Positions 48,511 through 58,055 of a stretch of DNA of 64,000 nucleotides are shown here, in pieces (position 1 is the first letter of the stretch; each line of letters begins with the position of its first letter). A program made the translations under genes and the position numbers. The DNA is from Thiorhodococcus sp. GTDB lineage: Bacteria > Pseudomonadota > Gammaproteobacteria > Chromatiales > Chromatiaceae. The notes below the pieces were generated by a model. The model did not search any database. It was given only the letters and a program-made list of their open reading frames with translations, and was not told the origin of the DNA. The stretch lies in contig JARIBS010000043.1 in assembly GCA_029257385.1 (NCBI GenBank), positions 1-64,000 on the forward strand. The letters run 5' to 3'.

Positions 48511-49461
48511 ATGACTTCTAACAAACCAAGCTTCACGATACTGGGTACCGGCGCCTTGGGCGGATTCTACGGCTCGCGCCTGCTACTGGGCGGCGCCGAG
48601 GTGCGTTTCATCGCCAATAGCGATGTCGAACACATTCGCGACCATGGGTTGCGCGTGGATTCGCCGCTCGGCGATCGGCATCACTTCCCGATCGCGGTCT
48701 ATCGTGATTCAGATCCCGTGCCTGCGAGCGATGTCGTCTGCGTCGCGCTCAAGACGACCCAGAATCACCGCTTGATCGAGTTGCTGAAGCCCCTGGTGCA
48801 TGAGGGCACGGTCATCCTGAATTTCCAGAATGGCCTGACCATGGAAGACGAATTGGCGGCGGCTTTTCCCGAGGCCAGTATTATCGCCGGACTCTGTTTC
48901 CTGTGCTCCAACAAGGTCGGCCCAGGACATATCGTTCATTTGGATTCCGGGCTTGTGAGCCTGGCTTCTTACGATGAGCGAGGTCAGGCATGGATTGAGC
49001 GTCTGATGGATGCCTTCAGCGCCGGCGGCGTCCAGGTTGAAACCCTGCCGTCACTGCTCAAGGCGCGCTGGCGCAAACTTGCCTGGAACATCCCCTTCAA
49101 TGGCCTGTCCGTCCTGCTCGGGGTCGATACCGATGGCATCATGGCCGATGCGCATGCCCGGGGACTTGCCAAGCAACTCATGGAAGAGGTGGCTGTCGGC
49201 GCTGCGGCCTGCGGGGTGCCGTTTGAGGCCGGATTCATGGAGCATCTGCTTGATATAACGCGGAAAATGCCCACTTACGCACCCAGCATGCGTGTGGATT
49301 ATCTCGCCAAGCGTGAACTCGAGATCGAGTTCATGTACGAACGCCCCTTGCGCGAAGCGGCCAAGCAGGGAGCGCGACTCTCCGCAGTGGAAGCGATCGC
49401 GAGACAATTGCGCTATGTCGACGGACTCAATCGCACAGTGCACCATCTAGGCTTATCGTAG
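48511..49461 (+). CDS. panE: 2-dehydropantoate 2-reductase (ketopantoate reductase) family
   Basis: A 316-residue NADPH-dependent reductase expected to make pantoate for coenzyme A and ACP. The Rossmann motif is LGTGALGGFYGSRLLLGGAEV at the N terminus; the catalytic lysine region is ARWRKLAWNIPFNGLSVLLG, and the C-terminal domain has PTYAPSMRVDYLAKRELEIEF. An upstream TTG at 48475 would add 12 residues with no conserved content, so I start at ATG 48511. Some members of this family reduce other 2-keto acids; the assignment to panE is by similarity only. Confidence 0.85.
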   Translation: MTSNKPSFTILGTGALGGFYGSRLLLGGAEVRFIANSDVEHIRDHGLRVDSPLGDRHHFPIAVYRDSDPVPASDVVCVALKTTQNHRLIELLKPLVHEGTVILNFQNGLTMEDELAAAFPEASIIAGLCFLCSNKVGPGHIVHLDSGLVSLASYDERGQAWIERLMDAFSAGGVQVETLPSLLKARWRKLAWNIPFNGLSVLLGVDTDGIMADAHARGLAKQLMEEVAVGAAACGVPFEAGFMEHLLDITRKMPTYAPSMRVDYLAKRELEIEFMYERPLREAAKQGARLSAVEAIARQLRYVDGLNRTVHHLGLS

Positions 49462-49555
49462 TGCTCAGACGGTATCGCGAACGCCATCACGCCCTCCAGC
49501 CCCGAGTCTGTGTAGTATATGTTTTGTTTCAGGCTGGCAACCTGACGAGACAATT

Positions 49556-51796
49556 ATGGTCGAGAAAAAAATCTGCAATGTTGTCCCGTTCAGTAATGGC
49601 GCAAGCAACCTGAGTACGACAATGCTCGGGGATGCGACCACCATACTTGCGGCATGCCGGGATCGGTTAGTCGATGGCGTCAGCGCCGTCTTCACTCGCC
49701 ACATCGGACGCGCGAGCGACGAGTTCATTGCCATGGCTGACCACGCGAGCAGTATGGAGCAGCAGCAACTGTGCTCCAGCGCGGCACAGTTTCTCTCCAA
49801 CCGCTCGCCCCAATTGCTGCAACAGTTCCGTGCAACCTATATCGAGGTCTGCACGCAGATGCTGAGCGCCTCGACAACGCCACGCCAGACACAGGCCGTT
49901 GAGCTGCCCAACGAACTGAGCCTCCTCGACGAGGAGGACTTCGAGGAAGAGCTTGCCATCACCAAACTCACCACGCGGGCGGCGTTCAACTGCTCTCAGC
50001 AACTGGTGGCGCTCGATAGGCGGTTGGCCGTCCTGATGCGCGTTCAGCGTATGATGCAGGAAGACAATCCGCTCTACCCAGGGGTGATTTTCACGTCCAT
50101 GCTCCAGGCGTTGTCGCGGATGGATGTCGACCGCCAGCTCGCACTGACATTGCTCCAGTCGTTCGAGCGCCAGACGGCACCCGAACTGCCAAAGATCTAT
50201 GCCGAAATCAACCACTATCTGATCGAGCGCGGCGTACTGCCGAAGATGTCGCCGAAGACATCCATGGACCCGCTTGCCTCCTCGGGAGATGGCATTCAAG
50301 GCAGCGATGCAATCGCTGGGCAGAGCGGCGGACTCGGTGCGCCCCAAGGACCAAATCAAGACGTCTTCAGCCAGCTGCTGCATGCCATCCAGGCGGCTAG
50401 TAGCCGACGCTCGGGTGGTTCCGGCTGGCAGAGCGCGCAGCAGGTGGGGCCTCGTATGCCGGGACAGGGCATGGGACCACAACCCTTTGCCAGCAGCCAG
50501 CTCATTTCAGCACTCGGTGAGCTTCAGCGCGGCCAGGCCGATACGAGCATGCCTGGTCTGGGGTCGGTCCAGATCAACCCCCATGGCAGCAATGTGCTGC
50601 GACAAATCCGCTCAACGCCCATGGCGAACTGGTCACAACCCATTGATGTGATGACCATGGACATCGTGGCGATGCTCTTCGACGCCATCTTCCGAGATCC
50701 AGAGCTGCCCGCCAGCGTGCGCGCTGAGATCGCCAAGTTGCAGATCCCGGTGCTCAAGGTCGCGCTGCTCGACAAGCAGTTCTTCTCCGAGCGCGAGCAT
50801 CCGGCGCGGCGTCTGCTCGATGCGATTGCCCAGGCAGGCATCGGGCGCAACGCACAGGACGAGCCGCGCTTGCTGGCAAAGATCAGCAGTGTCGTCGACG
50901 CAGTGATCGCAGGTTTCGACTCCGATATAGGCATCTTCGAGACACAGATCGAGACGCTCGGCGATTTTCTGCAGGATGAGGAAAAAACCGCCAGCGACAA
51001 GGCGGTCGGCATGGTCGATGCGCTCGCCGTACGTGAACGCGAAGAGTTGGCCGAAGGACGCGCGATTGCGGAAGTGGACTCACGCATCAATCATCGCGCG
51101 ACACCGGCGCTGATCGCCGATTTTCTCACACGCCATTGGCGGCTCGTGCTGGTCGATGCCTTTGCACGCCATGGCGAATTTAGCACCCAGTGGAGTGAAT
51201 CCCTGCAACTCATGGACGAACTGACCTGGAGTGTGATCGCCAAATCCAGCTCGCAGGAGCGCGATCGACTGGTGATGATGTTGCCAACGATGCTCAAGGG
51301 GCTGCGCGAAGGAATCGAACAGGTTGGCAGGCAAGACATTTGGAACGACTTTTTCAGCGATTTGATTCAGCTCCATGTCGCGGCCTTGCGCAAAGATGCC
51401 CCAGCGCAACCCCACCCGCCAGCCCAGTCCGAGACGCGTAAGGTCGTTGCCTCAAACACCGAACACCCAATTAACGACGATTATGACGGCCTGGTGCACA
51501 AACTGGAGGTTGGCGCCTGGGTCGAGTTCCAGAGCGCGCGCGGTACGCGCAATACACTGCGACTGAACTGGGTGAGCGAGTTTCGGCGCGTGTTCCTGTT
51601 TACCAACCGTCAGGGTGAGAACGCCATGACCCTGGCCGCCAGCAGCCTCGCAGATCATCTACGCAAGGGCACGGCGCGGTTACTAAGCCAGAACCCGCTG
51701 ACCGAGCGCGCGGTCGCCGAGGTCATGGAGCAGGTCATGCCCGCGAGCGTCGAACCAACCTCGGAATCTCGTCCACGAGGCTATGCCTGGGAGTGA
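49556..51796 (+). CDS. DUF1631 family protein
   Basis: A 746-residue cytoplasmic protein of the DUF1631 family, known mainly from gamma- and betaproteobacteria and without established function. It is largely helical, with a conserved acidic N-terminal block (LPNELSLLDEEDFEEELAI), a glycine/serine/glutamine-rich linker around residues 245-330 and a second helical core. The C-terminal 90 residues (VGAWVEFQSARGTRNTLRL, FRRVFLFTNRQGENAM) look like a small PilZ-like beta-barrel, suggesting, as inference, ligand or c-di-GMP-related sensing, although an RxxxR PilZ signature is not clear. Its last 62 bases overlap the antisense epimerase gene. Confidence 0.85.
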   Translation: MVEKKICNVVPFSNGASNLSTTMLGDATTILAACRDRLVDGVSAVFTRHIGRASDEFIAMADHASSMEQQQLCSSAAQFLSNRSPQLLQQFRATYIEVCTQMLSASTTPRQTQAVELPNELSLLDEEDFEEELAITKLTTRAAFNCSQQLVALDRRLAVLMRVQRMMQEDNPLYPGVIFTSMLQALSRMDVDRQLALTLLQSFERQTAPELPKIYAEINHYLIERGVLPKMSPKTSMDPLASSGDGIQGSDAIAGQSGGLGAPQGPNQDVFSQLLHAIQAASSRRSGGSGWQSAQQVGPRMPGQGMGPQPFASSQLISALGELQRGQADTSMPGLGSVQINPHGSNVLRQIRSTPMANWSQPIDVMTMDIVAMLFDAIFRDPELPASVRAEIAKLQIPVLKVALLDKQFFSEREHPARRLLDAIAQAGIGRNAQDEPRLLAKISSVVDAVIAGFDSDIGIFETQIETLGDFLQDEEKTASDKAVGMVDALAVREREELAEGRAIAEVDSRINHRATPALIADFLTRHWRLVLVDAFARHGEFSTQWSESLQLMDELTWSVIAKSSSQERDRLVMMLPTMLKGLREGIEQVGRQDIWNDFFSDLIQLHVAALRKDAPAQPHPPAQSETRKVVASNTEHPINDDYDGLVHKLEVGAWVEFQSARGTRNTLRLNWVSEFRRVFLFTNRQGENAMTLAASSLADHLRKGTARLLSQNPLTERAVAEVMEQVMPASVEPTSESRPRGYAWE

Positions 51797-52757
51797 AGCC
51801 AAGCGTTCGGCTGAGCTTCTCGGATGAGTACCAGGCATCCCCGATCAGCTTGTCGAGTCCGGCGCGCGTCAGTGGCATGCGCCGACGCAGCACCCACTCG
51901 GCGAGTGTGCCACCCCAAGCCGCAAGGCGCAGTAGCCACGCAGGTACCGTCCAGCGCGGGACGCAACGCCCCAGCGCCAGCAGGATCTGTTCATACATCC
52001 AACGGGTCGAATAGCTGCACCCATCCGTGACGCAGTAGACCTGACCGGCGCTCTCGGCGTTCCGGGCGATGAGGATGGCGGCCCTGACCGCGTCCTCGAC
52101 ATGGATCGCCGAGCGATGATTGTCGATCCGCGGCCAGGGCGGAAAGCGCCTTGCCGCGACCGCTGCGATCATGCGCGCGAGATTCCCGGCACCGTCAAGT
52201 CCATACACCATGGGCAGCCGCATGACGCTGGCCTGGATACCCCGCGTACGCCCCACCTCCAGGACTTGGTGCTCCGCCGCGAGCTTGGCGCGGCCATAGA
52301 GCGTATCTGGTTGCGCCGCGCTATCCTCGCTGGCGGGTCGCCCAAGCGCCCCGGCCGCATCGCCGATCGCCTTGACGGTGCTGACATACACCAGCCGCTT
52401 GAGGCACGCTGCGCTGGGATCGGCCAGTAGATTGGCGGTGCCGGAGACGCTCACCTCCCAATGGCGCGGGGCGTTGTAGAGATCGGGTTCGCCGGGTGCA
52501 GGCGCATAACTGGCCAGATGAAAGAGCGTATCGATCCCGTCGAGCGGTGCGTTCAGGCTGGTCGCATCGGCGAGATCCGCCTCACGCACACCCACTGCGC
52601 CATCCGGCCAGAGACGCTGTGCGACCTCGGGCGAGCGGGTGAGCACGCTGACTGCACAACCCTCCGCCAGCAACGCCGCGACCAGTACACGACCGACCCG
52701 ACCGGTCGCACCAGTCACCAGTACGGTCCCCAGATCGCCCTGCCCTGGCTGATTCAT
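51735..52757 (-). CDS. NAD-dependent epimerase/dehydratase (extended SDR)
   Basis: A 340-residue sugar-nucleotide-type SDR. TVLVTGATGRVGRVLVAAL is the NAD-binding turn, LFHLASYAP and VYVSTVKAIGDA are the central strands, and YGRAKLAAE carries the YxxxK active-site pair. Likely acts on an NDP-sugar or a related lipid-linked substrate for surface polysaccharide, since it is preceded by two glycosyltransferase genes on the same strand (ATGA overlap with the first). The open frame continues upstream to 53009, but that part overlaps the transferase and is not conserved. Its 3' end overlaps DUF1631. Confidence 0.87.
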   Translation of the reverse strand: MNQPGQGDLGTVLVTGATGRVGRVLVAALLAEGCAVSVLTRSPEVAQRLWPDGAVGVREADLADATSLNAPLDGIDTLFHLASYAPAPGEPDLYNAPRHWEVSVSGTANLLADPSAACLKRLVYVSTVKAIGDAAGALGRPASEDSAAQPDTLYGRAKLAAEHQVLEVGRTRGIQASVMRLPMVYGLDGAGNLARMIAAVAARRFPPWPRIDNHRSAIHVEDAVRAAILIARNAESAGQVYCVTDGCSYSTRWMYEQILLALGRCVPRWTVPAWLLRLAAWGGTLAEWVLRRRMPLTRAGLDKLIGDAWYSSEKLSRTLGFTPRHSLVDEIPRLVRRSRA

Positions 52758-53671
52758 CCAACTGTCTCCCCAGGCTGACGCGCCAGCACCCGTCGTGCGG
52801 CGAGCACGCTGGCCTTGAGTCCGAAATGCAGCCAGATTCCCATAACAACCAGCCTGCTGAAGAGACGGGGATAGCGGTGATATTGATAGGTGCGAAAGAA
52901 GCGCTCCATCCCGCGATGTTTGTGGCGCTCCACCGCAATCGGCGCACCCGTGCTGCACGCGCCCTTGTGGTGGATAACGCTGACATCCGGGACCAGGGCG
53001 ATCTTCCATCCGGCACGCTGGAAACGCACGAACCAGTCCAGATCCTCGCAGTGCAGAAAGTAGCCCTCGTCGAGCGGTCCGACCGCATCGAGCGCGGCGC
53101 GGCGCACAAACATGAACGAGCCTGAAATCGCCTCGACCTCTATCGGCTCAGTCGGCAGTGGCGCGGCGCTCTGATCGAGACGCCGAGCGTCGGATCGCCA
53201 GCCCAGACGATCCAGACGCAGGATGCGTTTCAAGGCAATCCAGGGATCAGGGATGGCACGTCGACAGGCGACCTGCTCGCCGCCGTCCGGATCGAGCACC
53301 AGACAACCGGCCATGCCGACGTCCGCCCGAGCGCCCAGAAAAGCCGCCATACGCCCCAAGGTGTCTGGCGAGACCAAACAGTCCGGGTTGAGAAACAGCA
53401 GCCATTGCGCACGGGTTAGTGGCAGCGCCCGGTTGTTGGCCTTCGCGAACCCCAGGTTGGCGCCGTTCTCCAAGATAGTCAGACGCGCATCATCGTCCCA
53501 GTCGCGCCGCAGCGCCTCGAGACTGGCGTCGCTCGAACCATTGTCACTGACGATGACCTCCACCGCGACATCGGACGCCAGCACCGCCGCGACACATTGG
53601 TGCAGCAGCGCGCCCGCGTTGTAGTTGACGATAATGACCGAGACCTTGGGAGGCACGCTCATGGCAGACAC
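52754..53671 (-). CDS. Family 2 glycosyltransferase (rhamnosyltransferase-like)
   Basis: A 305-residue GT-A fold transferase. Motifs: [51 protein letters not shown] (acidic metal site region), the acceptor-domain sequence [34 protein letters not shown] and VIHHKG. It resembles WbbL/RfbF-like transferases of O-antigen and capsule assembly. It lies between the large transferase (13-base overlap) and the epimerase (4-base overlap), forming a three-gene polysaccharide operon. Confidence 0.9.
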   Translation of the reverse strand: MSAMSVPPKVSVIIVNYNAGALLHQCVAAVLASDVAVEVIVSDNGSSDASLEALRRDWDDDARLTILENGANLGFAKANNRALPLTRAQWLLFLNPDCLVSPDTLGRMAAFLGARADVGMAGCLVLDPDGGEQVACRRAIPDPWIALKRILRLDRLGWRSDARRLDQSAAPLPTEPIEVEAISGSFMFVRRAALDAVGPLDEGYFLHCEDLDWFVRFQRAGWKIALVPDVSVIHHKGACSTGAPIAVERHKHRGMERFFRTYQYHRYPRLFSRLVVMGIWLHFGLKASVLAARRVLARQPGETVG

Positions 53672-55773
53672 TGCGGGCCGAGCGCCTCGCGCACGGCCCG
53701 CTCGGCCGCGGCGAAGCTGAAATGTGCCTCCATGACACGCAAGCCGCCATCGGAGAGTCGCTGCCAGAGTTGTGCGTCGGCATGCAGACGCAGGATCGCG
53801 TCGGCGAACTCCGCCGGCGTATCGGCAATCGACACCGACTCGCCGTCAACCAGATGCATGCCCTCGACGGCGATCTGAGTGGCAACCACGGGCAGGCCGT
53901 GGGCGAGACTCTGATTGATCTTGCCCTTCACCCCGGCGCCATAGCGCAGTGGCGCAATCGACATCCGACAGCTCGCGAAGTAAGGCGCGACATCCGGGAC
54001 ATAGCCAAGGATGGCGACATCCTCGCGCGCGCAGGCCACAATCTCGGCTGGCGGATCGGCGCCGATCACCTTCAGCACAATGCCCGGATCGCGCGCGCGA
54101 ATCAGCGGCATGACCTCCCGGCAGAAGAAGCGCACGGCATCGCGGTTGGGCGGATGGGCGAAGGCACCGATGAAGAGCAGGCCATGGCGCTCGTGCACGG
54201 GTCTGGCCGAGCCGAAGATCTGGTGGATATTGGACACGACACGGACCTCGACGTCCGGGGCTTCGACGGCCAGCAGATCGCGCTCGTGCTCGCTGACGAC
54301 CAGGGTCAGATCGGTCTGGCGCATCAGGTCCAGCTCTTGGCGCTTGCGTGCCTCGGCGACCAGGTGTGTCGCACGATCGCCGCGCAGCTCCGCCAACCGT
54401 CGCTCGCGCAGAAAATGCAGATCCACCGTGTCGAAGAGGATGCGCGCCTGGGTGCAGTGGCGTCGCGCGGCACCGATGACCTGCGCGGCGGCATCCGCGC
54501 GGCTGAGGATGACCAGATCGTAATCCTGTCCGCGCGCGGACAGATGGCGTGCGATCGAACGGACATAGGGCCGGTAGAGCACCTCGACCCCCATGCGCTG
54601 AAGATCCGCGACATAGGGCTGCGGCGCCTCCAGATTGGCGGCAGCGAAAGTCACCTTGTAGCCGAGTCCCTGCAGAATGCGGAACAGATTGAGCATCCGC
54701 AGCGATCCAGACTCCCGGTCCGGTGTGACCATGTAATTGTCGATCACCAGCGCGCGTCGGCGCACGCCCCGCTCTTTCAGATGCTCCAGCTCGTCGCCGC
54801 GCTCGCCAAAGTCCGCCAGCTCCCGCGCCCAGCGCCGCCGGAAGGTCTCGGCGTGGATGCGCTGATAGCGTTTGAGTCCCGTCTCTGCCCGCTCGTCGCG
54901 CCCAGCCGTCACGCCCTCGAAGTGAACGACCAGCGATTGCGGCTGGTAGTAGACCTCATGGCCCGCCTGTCTGACGCGAAAGGCCAGGTCGGTGTCTTCA
55001 TAGTAGGCGGGCGCGAAGGCCGGATCAAAGCCGTCGAGCCGCCGGAACAGGCTGGTACGGATCGCCAGCGCCGCCCCAGAGCAATAATCCACGGCGCGAC
55101 GGTAGCTGTATTGCGGCTTGTAGGGATCGTCCAGATGGCCGTAGTTCCAGGCCGAGCCATCGCTGAAGAGGATGCCGCCGGCCTCCTGTAGACGACCGTC
55201 TGGATAGATCAGCCTGCTGCCGACAATCCCCGCGTCCTCAACCTCCACGAACGTCAGCACCAGCGCATCAAGCCAGCCTGGCTGAACCTGGGTGTCGTTG
55301 TTCAAAAAGACGATGAAGTCACCCCGAGCCAGCTCCGCCCCCCGATTGCAGGAGCCGACAAACCCCAGATTCTTGGCGTTACTCACCAGCTTAACGCCAG
55401 GATAACGGCTGATGCGCGAGGCGCTATCGTCGCGCGAACAATCGTCGACCACGATAACCTCAAAGTCGATCTCTGCTCCGGCCTGAGCAAGCGCGCACAG
55501 ACAATGATGCGTGTAGGCGAACTGGTCGTGGACAGGGATGACGATCGAGACCAGCGGTGCGTCGGTCTCGGCAAAGGCGATCGGGACATAAGGCTCGGCA
55601 AGTCTCAGCAGCGCGGGCGGTCCCTTGATGACGAGCGGGGTTGTGCTCAGACGCCGTCGGAGCTTGCGCACGAGGACGCTGGCACCCTCGGTGCGCAGAA
55701 CGTGCAGGATTCTAGGGAGATAACGGAAGGCGATTTCGCGCAGACTCGCGCCCCGGCTCGGTACGGTCGACAT
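53659..55773 (-). CDS. Two-domain glycosyltransferase (GT2 + GT4)
   Basis: A 704-residue protein with two transferase modules. Residues about 70-310 form a GT2 domain ([60 protein letters not shown]). Residues about 345-695 form a GT4-like GT-B domain ([70 protein letters not shown]). Such double enzymes often add two successive sugars. First gene of the polysaccharide operon. Sugar specificity cannot be read from the sequence. Confidence 0.9.
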   Translation of the reverse strand: MSTVPSRGASLREIAFRYLPRILHVLRTEGASVLVRKLRRRLSTTPLVIKGPPALLRLAEPYVPIAFAETDAPLVSIVIPVHDQFAYTHHCLCALAQAGAEIDFEVIVVDDCSRDDSASRISRYPGVKLVSNAKNLGFVGSCNRGAELARGDFIVFLNNDTQVQPGWLDALVLTFVEVEDAGIVGSRLIYPDGRLQEAGGILFSDGSAWNYGHLDDPYKPQYSYRRAVDYCSGAALAIRTSLFRRLDGFDPAFAPAYYEDTDLAFRVRQAGHEVYYQPQSLVVHFEGVTAGRDERAETGLKRYQRIHAETFRRRWARELADFGERGDELEHLKERGVRRRALVIDNYMVTPDRESGSLRMLNLFRILQGLGYKVTFAAANLEAPQPYVADLQRMGVEVLYRPYVRSIARHLSARGQDYDLVILSRADAAAQVIGAARRHCTQARILFDTVDLHFLRERRLAELRGDRATHLVAEARKRQELDLMRQTDLTLVVSEHERDLLAVEAPDVEVRVVSNIHQIFGSARPVHERHGLLFIGAFAHPPNRDAVRFFCREVMPLIRARDPGIVLKVIGADPPAEIVACAREDVAILGYVPDVAPYFASCRMSIAPLRYGAGVKGKINQSLAHGLPVVATQIAVEGMHLVDGESVSIADTPAEFADAILRLHADAQLWQRLSDGGLRVMEAHFSFAAAERAVREALGPQCLP

Positions 55774-55826
55774 TTAACGCAACCTGCACCTCGGTCGCGA
55801 CGGGCGCGATCTCCGGTTGAAAGCGA

Positions 55827-56303
55827 TCACCAGTCGATCGCCGCTTCGGAAACTGCTTTGAGCATGTCCGCTACATTGACCATGGCCGTGCTCGATGCCA
55901 GCTCCTCGGTCGGAATCTCGCGGTGAACCAGATAAGTGTTATCCAGATCGTCGGGGCGCTGATACACACTGATGATGAAAGGACAATTGACGATACGCGC
56001 CGGGTTCTCGCTGACCATCTCACGCGCGAGCAAAACACTACAAAACTCTACCGAACGGGCTTGGGCATACATGCGCTCATCCGCGCCCAGGTCCTTGCCG
56101 GTGCGCTTGAGCATCCCGCCGATATCGAGCACATTGTTGATGTAAAACCCGCGCTCCTCGATCGCGAACCTCAACCCATCGAGCACGGTCTCGAAAGAGG
56201 CTGCGCTACGGTAGACGACATAGCCCTTCTCGTCGGCGGATACGGCAACGGAAGATCCGCAAACAAGCGCCAGCGCAAGCAGTGGACGGGCGAATTTCAG
56301 CAT
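55827..56303 (-). CDS. Exported DUF302 family protein
   Basis: A 158-residue protein with a Sec signal peptide (residues 1-23, cleavage after AVSA). The remainder is a DUF302 domain: YRSAASFETVLDGLRFAIEERGFYINNVLDIGGML and VNCPFIISVYQR. DUF302 proteins are periplasmic and often occur in sulfur-oxidising and phototrophic bacteria, but no function is proven. Stands alone between the polysaccharide operon and the globule-like protein. Confidence 0.85.
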   Translation of the reverse strand: MLKFARPLLALALVCGSSVAVSADEKGYVVYRSAASFETVLDGLRFAIEERGFYINNVLDIGGMLKRTGKDLGADERMYAQARSVEFCSVLLAREMVSENPARIVNCPFIISVYQRPDDLDNTYLVHREIPTEELASSTAMVNVADMLKAVSEAAIDW

Positions 56304-56404
56304 GGATCAGTAGCTCCTAGTGGATGACGGCGAATCTTAACAGGGGAGCCGTTCTGCGGCGATCTTCCAGCTTTCGGCGCTATCAGCTACCAGATGTTGG
56401 TGCT

Positions 56405-56435
56405 GAAACGAAAGCCCCGCCAGGACGGCGGGGTT
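56405..56435 (-). terminator. Rho-independent terminator of the sulfur-globule-like gene
   Basis: On the minus strand CCCCGCC and GGCGGGG form a 7-bp stem with a five-base loop, followed by CTTTCGTTTC. It lies 12 bases after the stop codon at 56447. Confidence 0.8.
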
Positions 56436-56446
56436 CGGGCGCGTGA

Positions 56447-56899
56447 TCAGTACTGATCCATCGGCCTGAAGGCGGGGGCGGACGGCCAATCGTCCGAGCG
56501 AGGTTGCGGTTGGGTCTGCTGCTGTCTGGCCTCCAGTTCCTCGATGCGTCGTTTCAAGGCTTCCACCTCGCTGCTGTCACGGCTGCCCTGGGCCGGGGCC
56601 GGTACGGCACCGTATCCAGGCGCACCGTATCCGGGGGCTGGAACACCGCCGAACCCAGGGGCTGCGTAGGGTACGCCGTAGGGCGAGCCGTATACTCCCG
56701 GATAGCCGTAGCCTCCTCCATAAGGAGGCCCACCCCAGTAGGGATCGTCATAGCGATTGTCGTAACGGTCGCTTCCCATCCATCGGCTGGGATTCATCAT
56801 GTTGCCAAAGTTGAACGCTTCGCTCAGTGGCGCATGTGCCATCAGAACGGTCGCCAGGGCCGTTGTCGACAGAAACGCTTTGATGGGTTTTGAAAACAC
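56447..56899 (-). CDS. Exported Tyr/Gly/Pro-rich protein, sulfur globule protein-like
   Basis: A 150-residue exported protein. A signal peptide covers residues 1-28 (cleavage after LSEA). The mature part begins FNFGNMMNPSRWMGSDRYD, then becomes a tyrosine-, glycine- and proline-rich region (about residues 50-105) with repeats of the YGxP/GYG kind, and finishes with a short coiled coil (SSEVEALKRRIEELEARQQQ) and a disordered tail. The composition and start resemble SgpC-like sulfur globule envelope proteins of purple sulfur bacteria, which coat periplasmic sulfur droplets. The match is from composition and memory, so it could be another structural envelope protein. Strong terminator follows. 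Confidence 0.6.
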   Translation of the reverse strand: MFSKPIKAFLSTTALATVLMAHAPLSEAFNFGNMMNPSRWMGSDRYDNRYDDPYWGGPPYGGGYGYPGVYGSPYGVPYAAPGFGGVPAPGYGAPGYGAVPAPAQGSRDSSEVEALKRRIEELEARQQQTQPQPRSDDWPSAPAFRPMDQY

Positions 56900-57005
56900 T
56901 GCTGCGAATCCTCCAGAGCTGGTTTGGTTGTTTGCAGTCTTATTATTATCCTACGCTGTAAGCCGCTTTTGGGCGACACAGGCATCGGCCAAACGCCAGA
57001 GGCGC

Positions 57006-57869
57006 TCAGCCGTGGCTGTGTACGTGATGCTGCTGTCCAGGCGCACCCTGCTCCGATGCGATCTGACGGCGCACGCCGTTATTGTGGATGTTGGGCCCAA
57101 TGGTGCGCCCAAGCTCAAGGCGCGCGCGCTGGGCGTGCAACTCGTCCTGAAGCCACTGGAGCCAGGGCGTCAGATCGCTGCTAGCGCGTGTCGAGACGCT
57201 CTCGAACGGGGCCGCGCTGGCGAGATCGCGCAGATAACGCTCGGCCCGATCGGGTTGGAACTCTGGCATCAAGGGCAGCAGATCGGCCTTGGCGCAGAGC
57301 ACCAGATCGGCGCACCGGAACATGACTGGATACTTTGCCGGTTTATCATCACCCTCGGGGACCGACAGCAGGATGACGTTGCGATGCTGGCCAAGATCGA
57401 AGCTGGCGGGACAGACCAGGTTGCCGATATTCTCGATGAAGAGGATGTCGATTCCGCTCAGATCCAGGCGTTGCAGGGCATCATGCACCAGATGTGCATC
57501 GAGATGGCAGGCGCTGCCGGTGGTGATCTGGATCGCCTGCACACCCTTGGCGCGAATGCGCTCGGCATCGTTCTCGGTTTCGAGAGCACCCTCAATGACG
57601 GCGATCCCAAAGTGCTGCCCCAGGATCTCGATGGTGGCCTCAAGCAGACTGGTCTTGCCGGAGCCGGGAGCGGACATGAGGTTGAGCGCCAGTAGGCCCC
57701 GGCTGTCGAAGTGCTGACGATTGCGCGCGGCCTGATGATCGTTCTCCGAGAGCAGCCCTTGGAGTACGGTGACGGCTGCACGACCATCCGCGGTCTTGGC
57801 GTGCTTACCCTCGCCACGCACGAGGTGCTCGTTGCCCGGTGTGATGTTGCAGCCGTAGGTTTCGCACAT
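57006..57869 (-). CDS. hypB: Hydrogenase nickel incorporation GTPase HypB
   Basis: A 287-residue SIMIBI GTPase that drives nickel insertion into [NiFe]-hydrogenase (or supplies urease). The P-loop is APGSGKTSLLE (67-77); the G-domain metal site includes GSACHLDAH and the cysteine in FIENIGNLVCPASFDLG; DLVLCAKADLLP is the base-recognition loop. The N terminus, normally CxxCGC, reads CETYGC, keeping two of the three usual cysteines. The C-terminus ends in a short histidine-rich tail (HHVHSHG). No hypA, hypC or hydrogenase gene is adjacent. Confidence 0.93.
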   Translation of the reverse strand: MCETYGCNITPGNEHLVRGEGKHAKTADGRAAVTVLQGLLSENDHQAARNRQHFDSRGLLALNLMSAPGSGKTSLLEATIEILGQHFGIAVIEGALETENDAERIRAKGVQAIQITTGSACHLDAHLVHDALQRLDLSGIDILFIENIGNLVCPASFDLGQHRNVILLSVPEGDDKPAKYPVMFRCADLVLCAKADLLPLMPEFQPDRAERYLRDLASAAPFESVSTRASSDLTPWLQWLQDELHAQRARLELGRTIGPNIHNNGVRRQIASEQGAPGQQHHVHSHG

Positions 57870-58055
57870 AAAGGCATCTCCCAGCTAAAACTGCAGTCTA
57901 AGTCATGGCAGAGCAAAGAGTTAGCATTTCAGTCATTCCGCGTCACCCGGAATTGTCAACCCCAGATTCGCCAGCAGCAGAGCAGATGCGTTGCATGCAT
58001 GTGTCTCAACGAGAGACCAGTCATGTCCGTGCACGCCCTGGCGCGCTCATGCGAC
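57870..58055. other. Intergenic stretch between speA and hypB
   Basis: No gene or strong terminator is apparent in this 186-base gap. A short dyad GTCTC-AAC-GAGAC lies near 58002-58014. The hypB promoter should lie here, but I cannot identify it. Confidence 0.4.
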
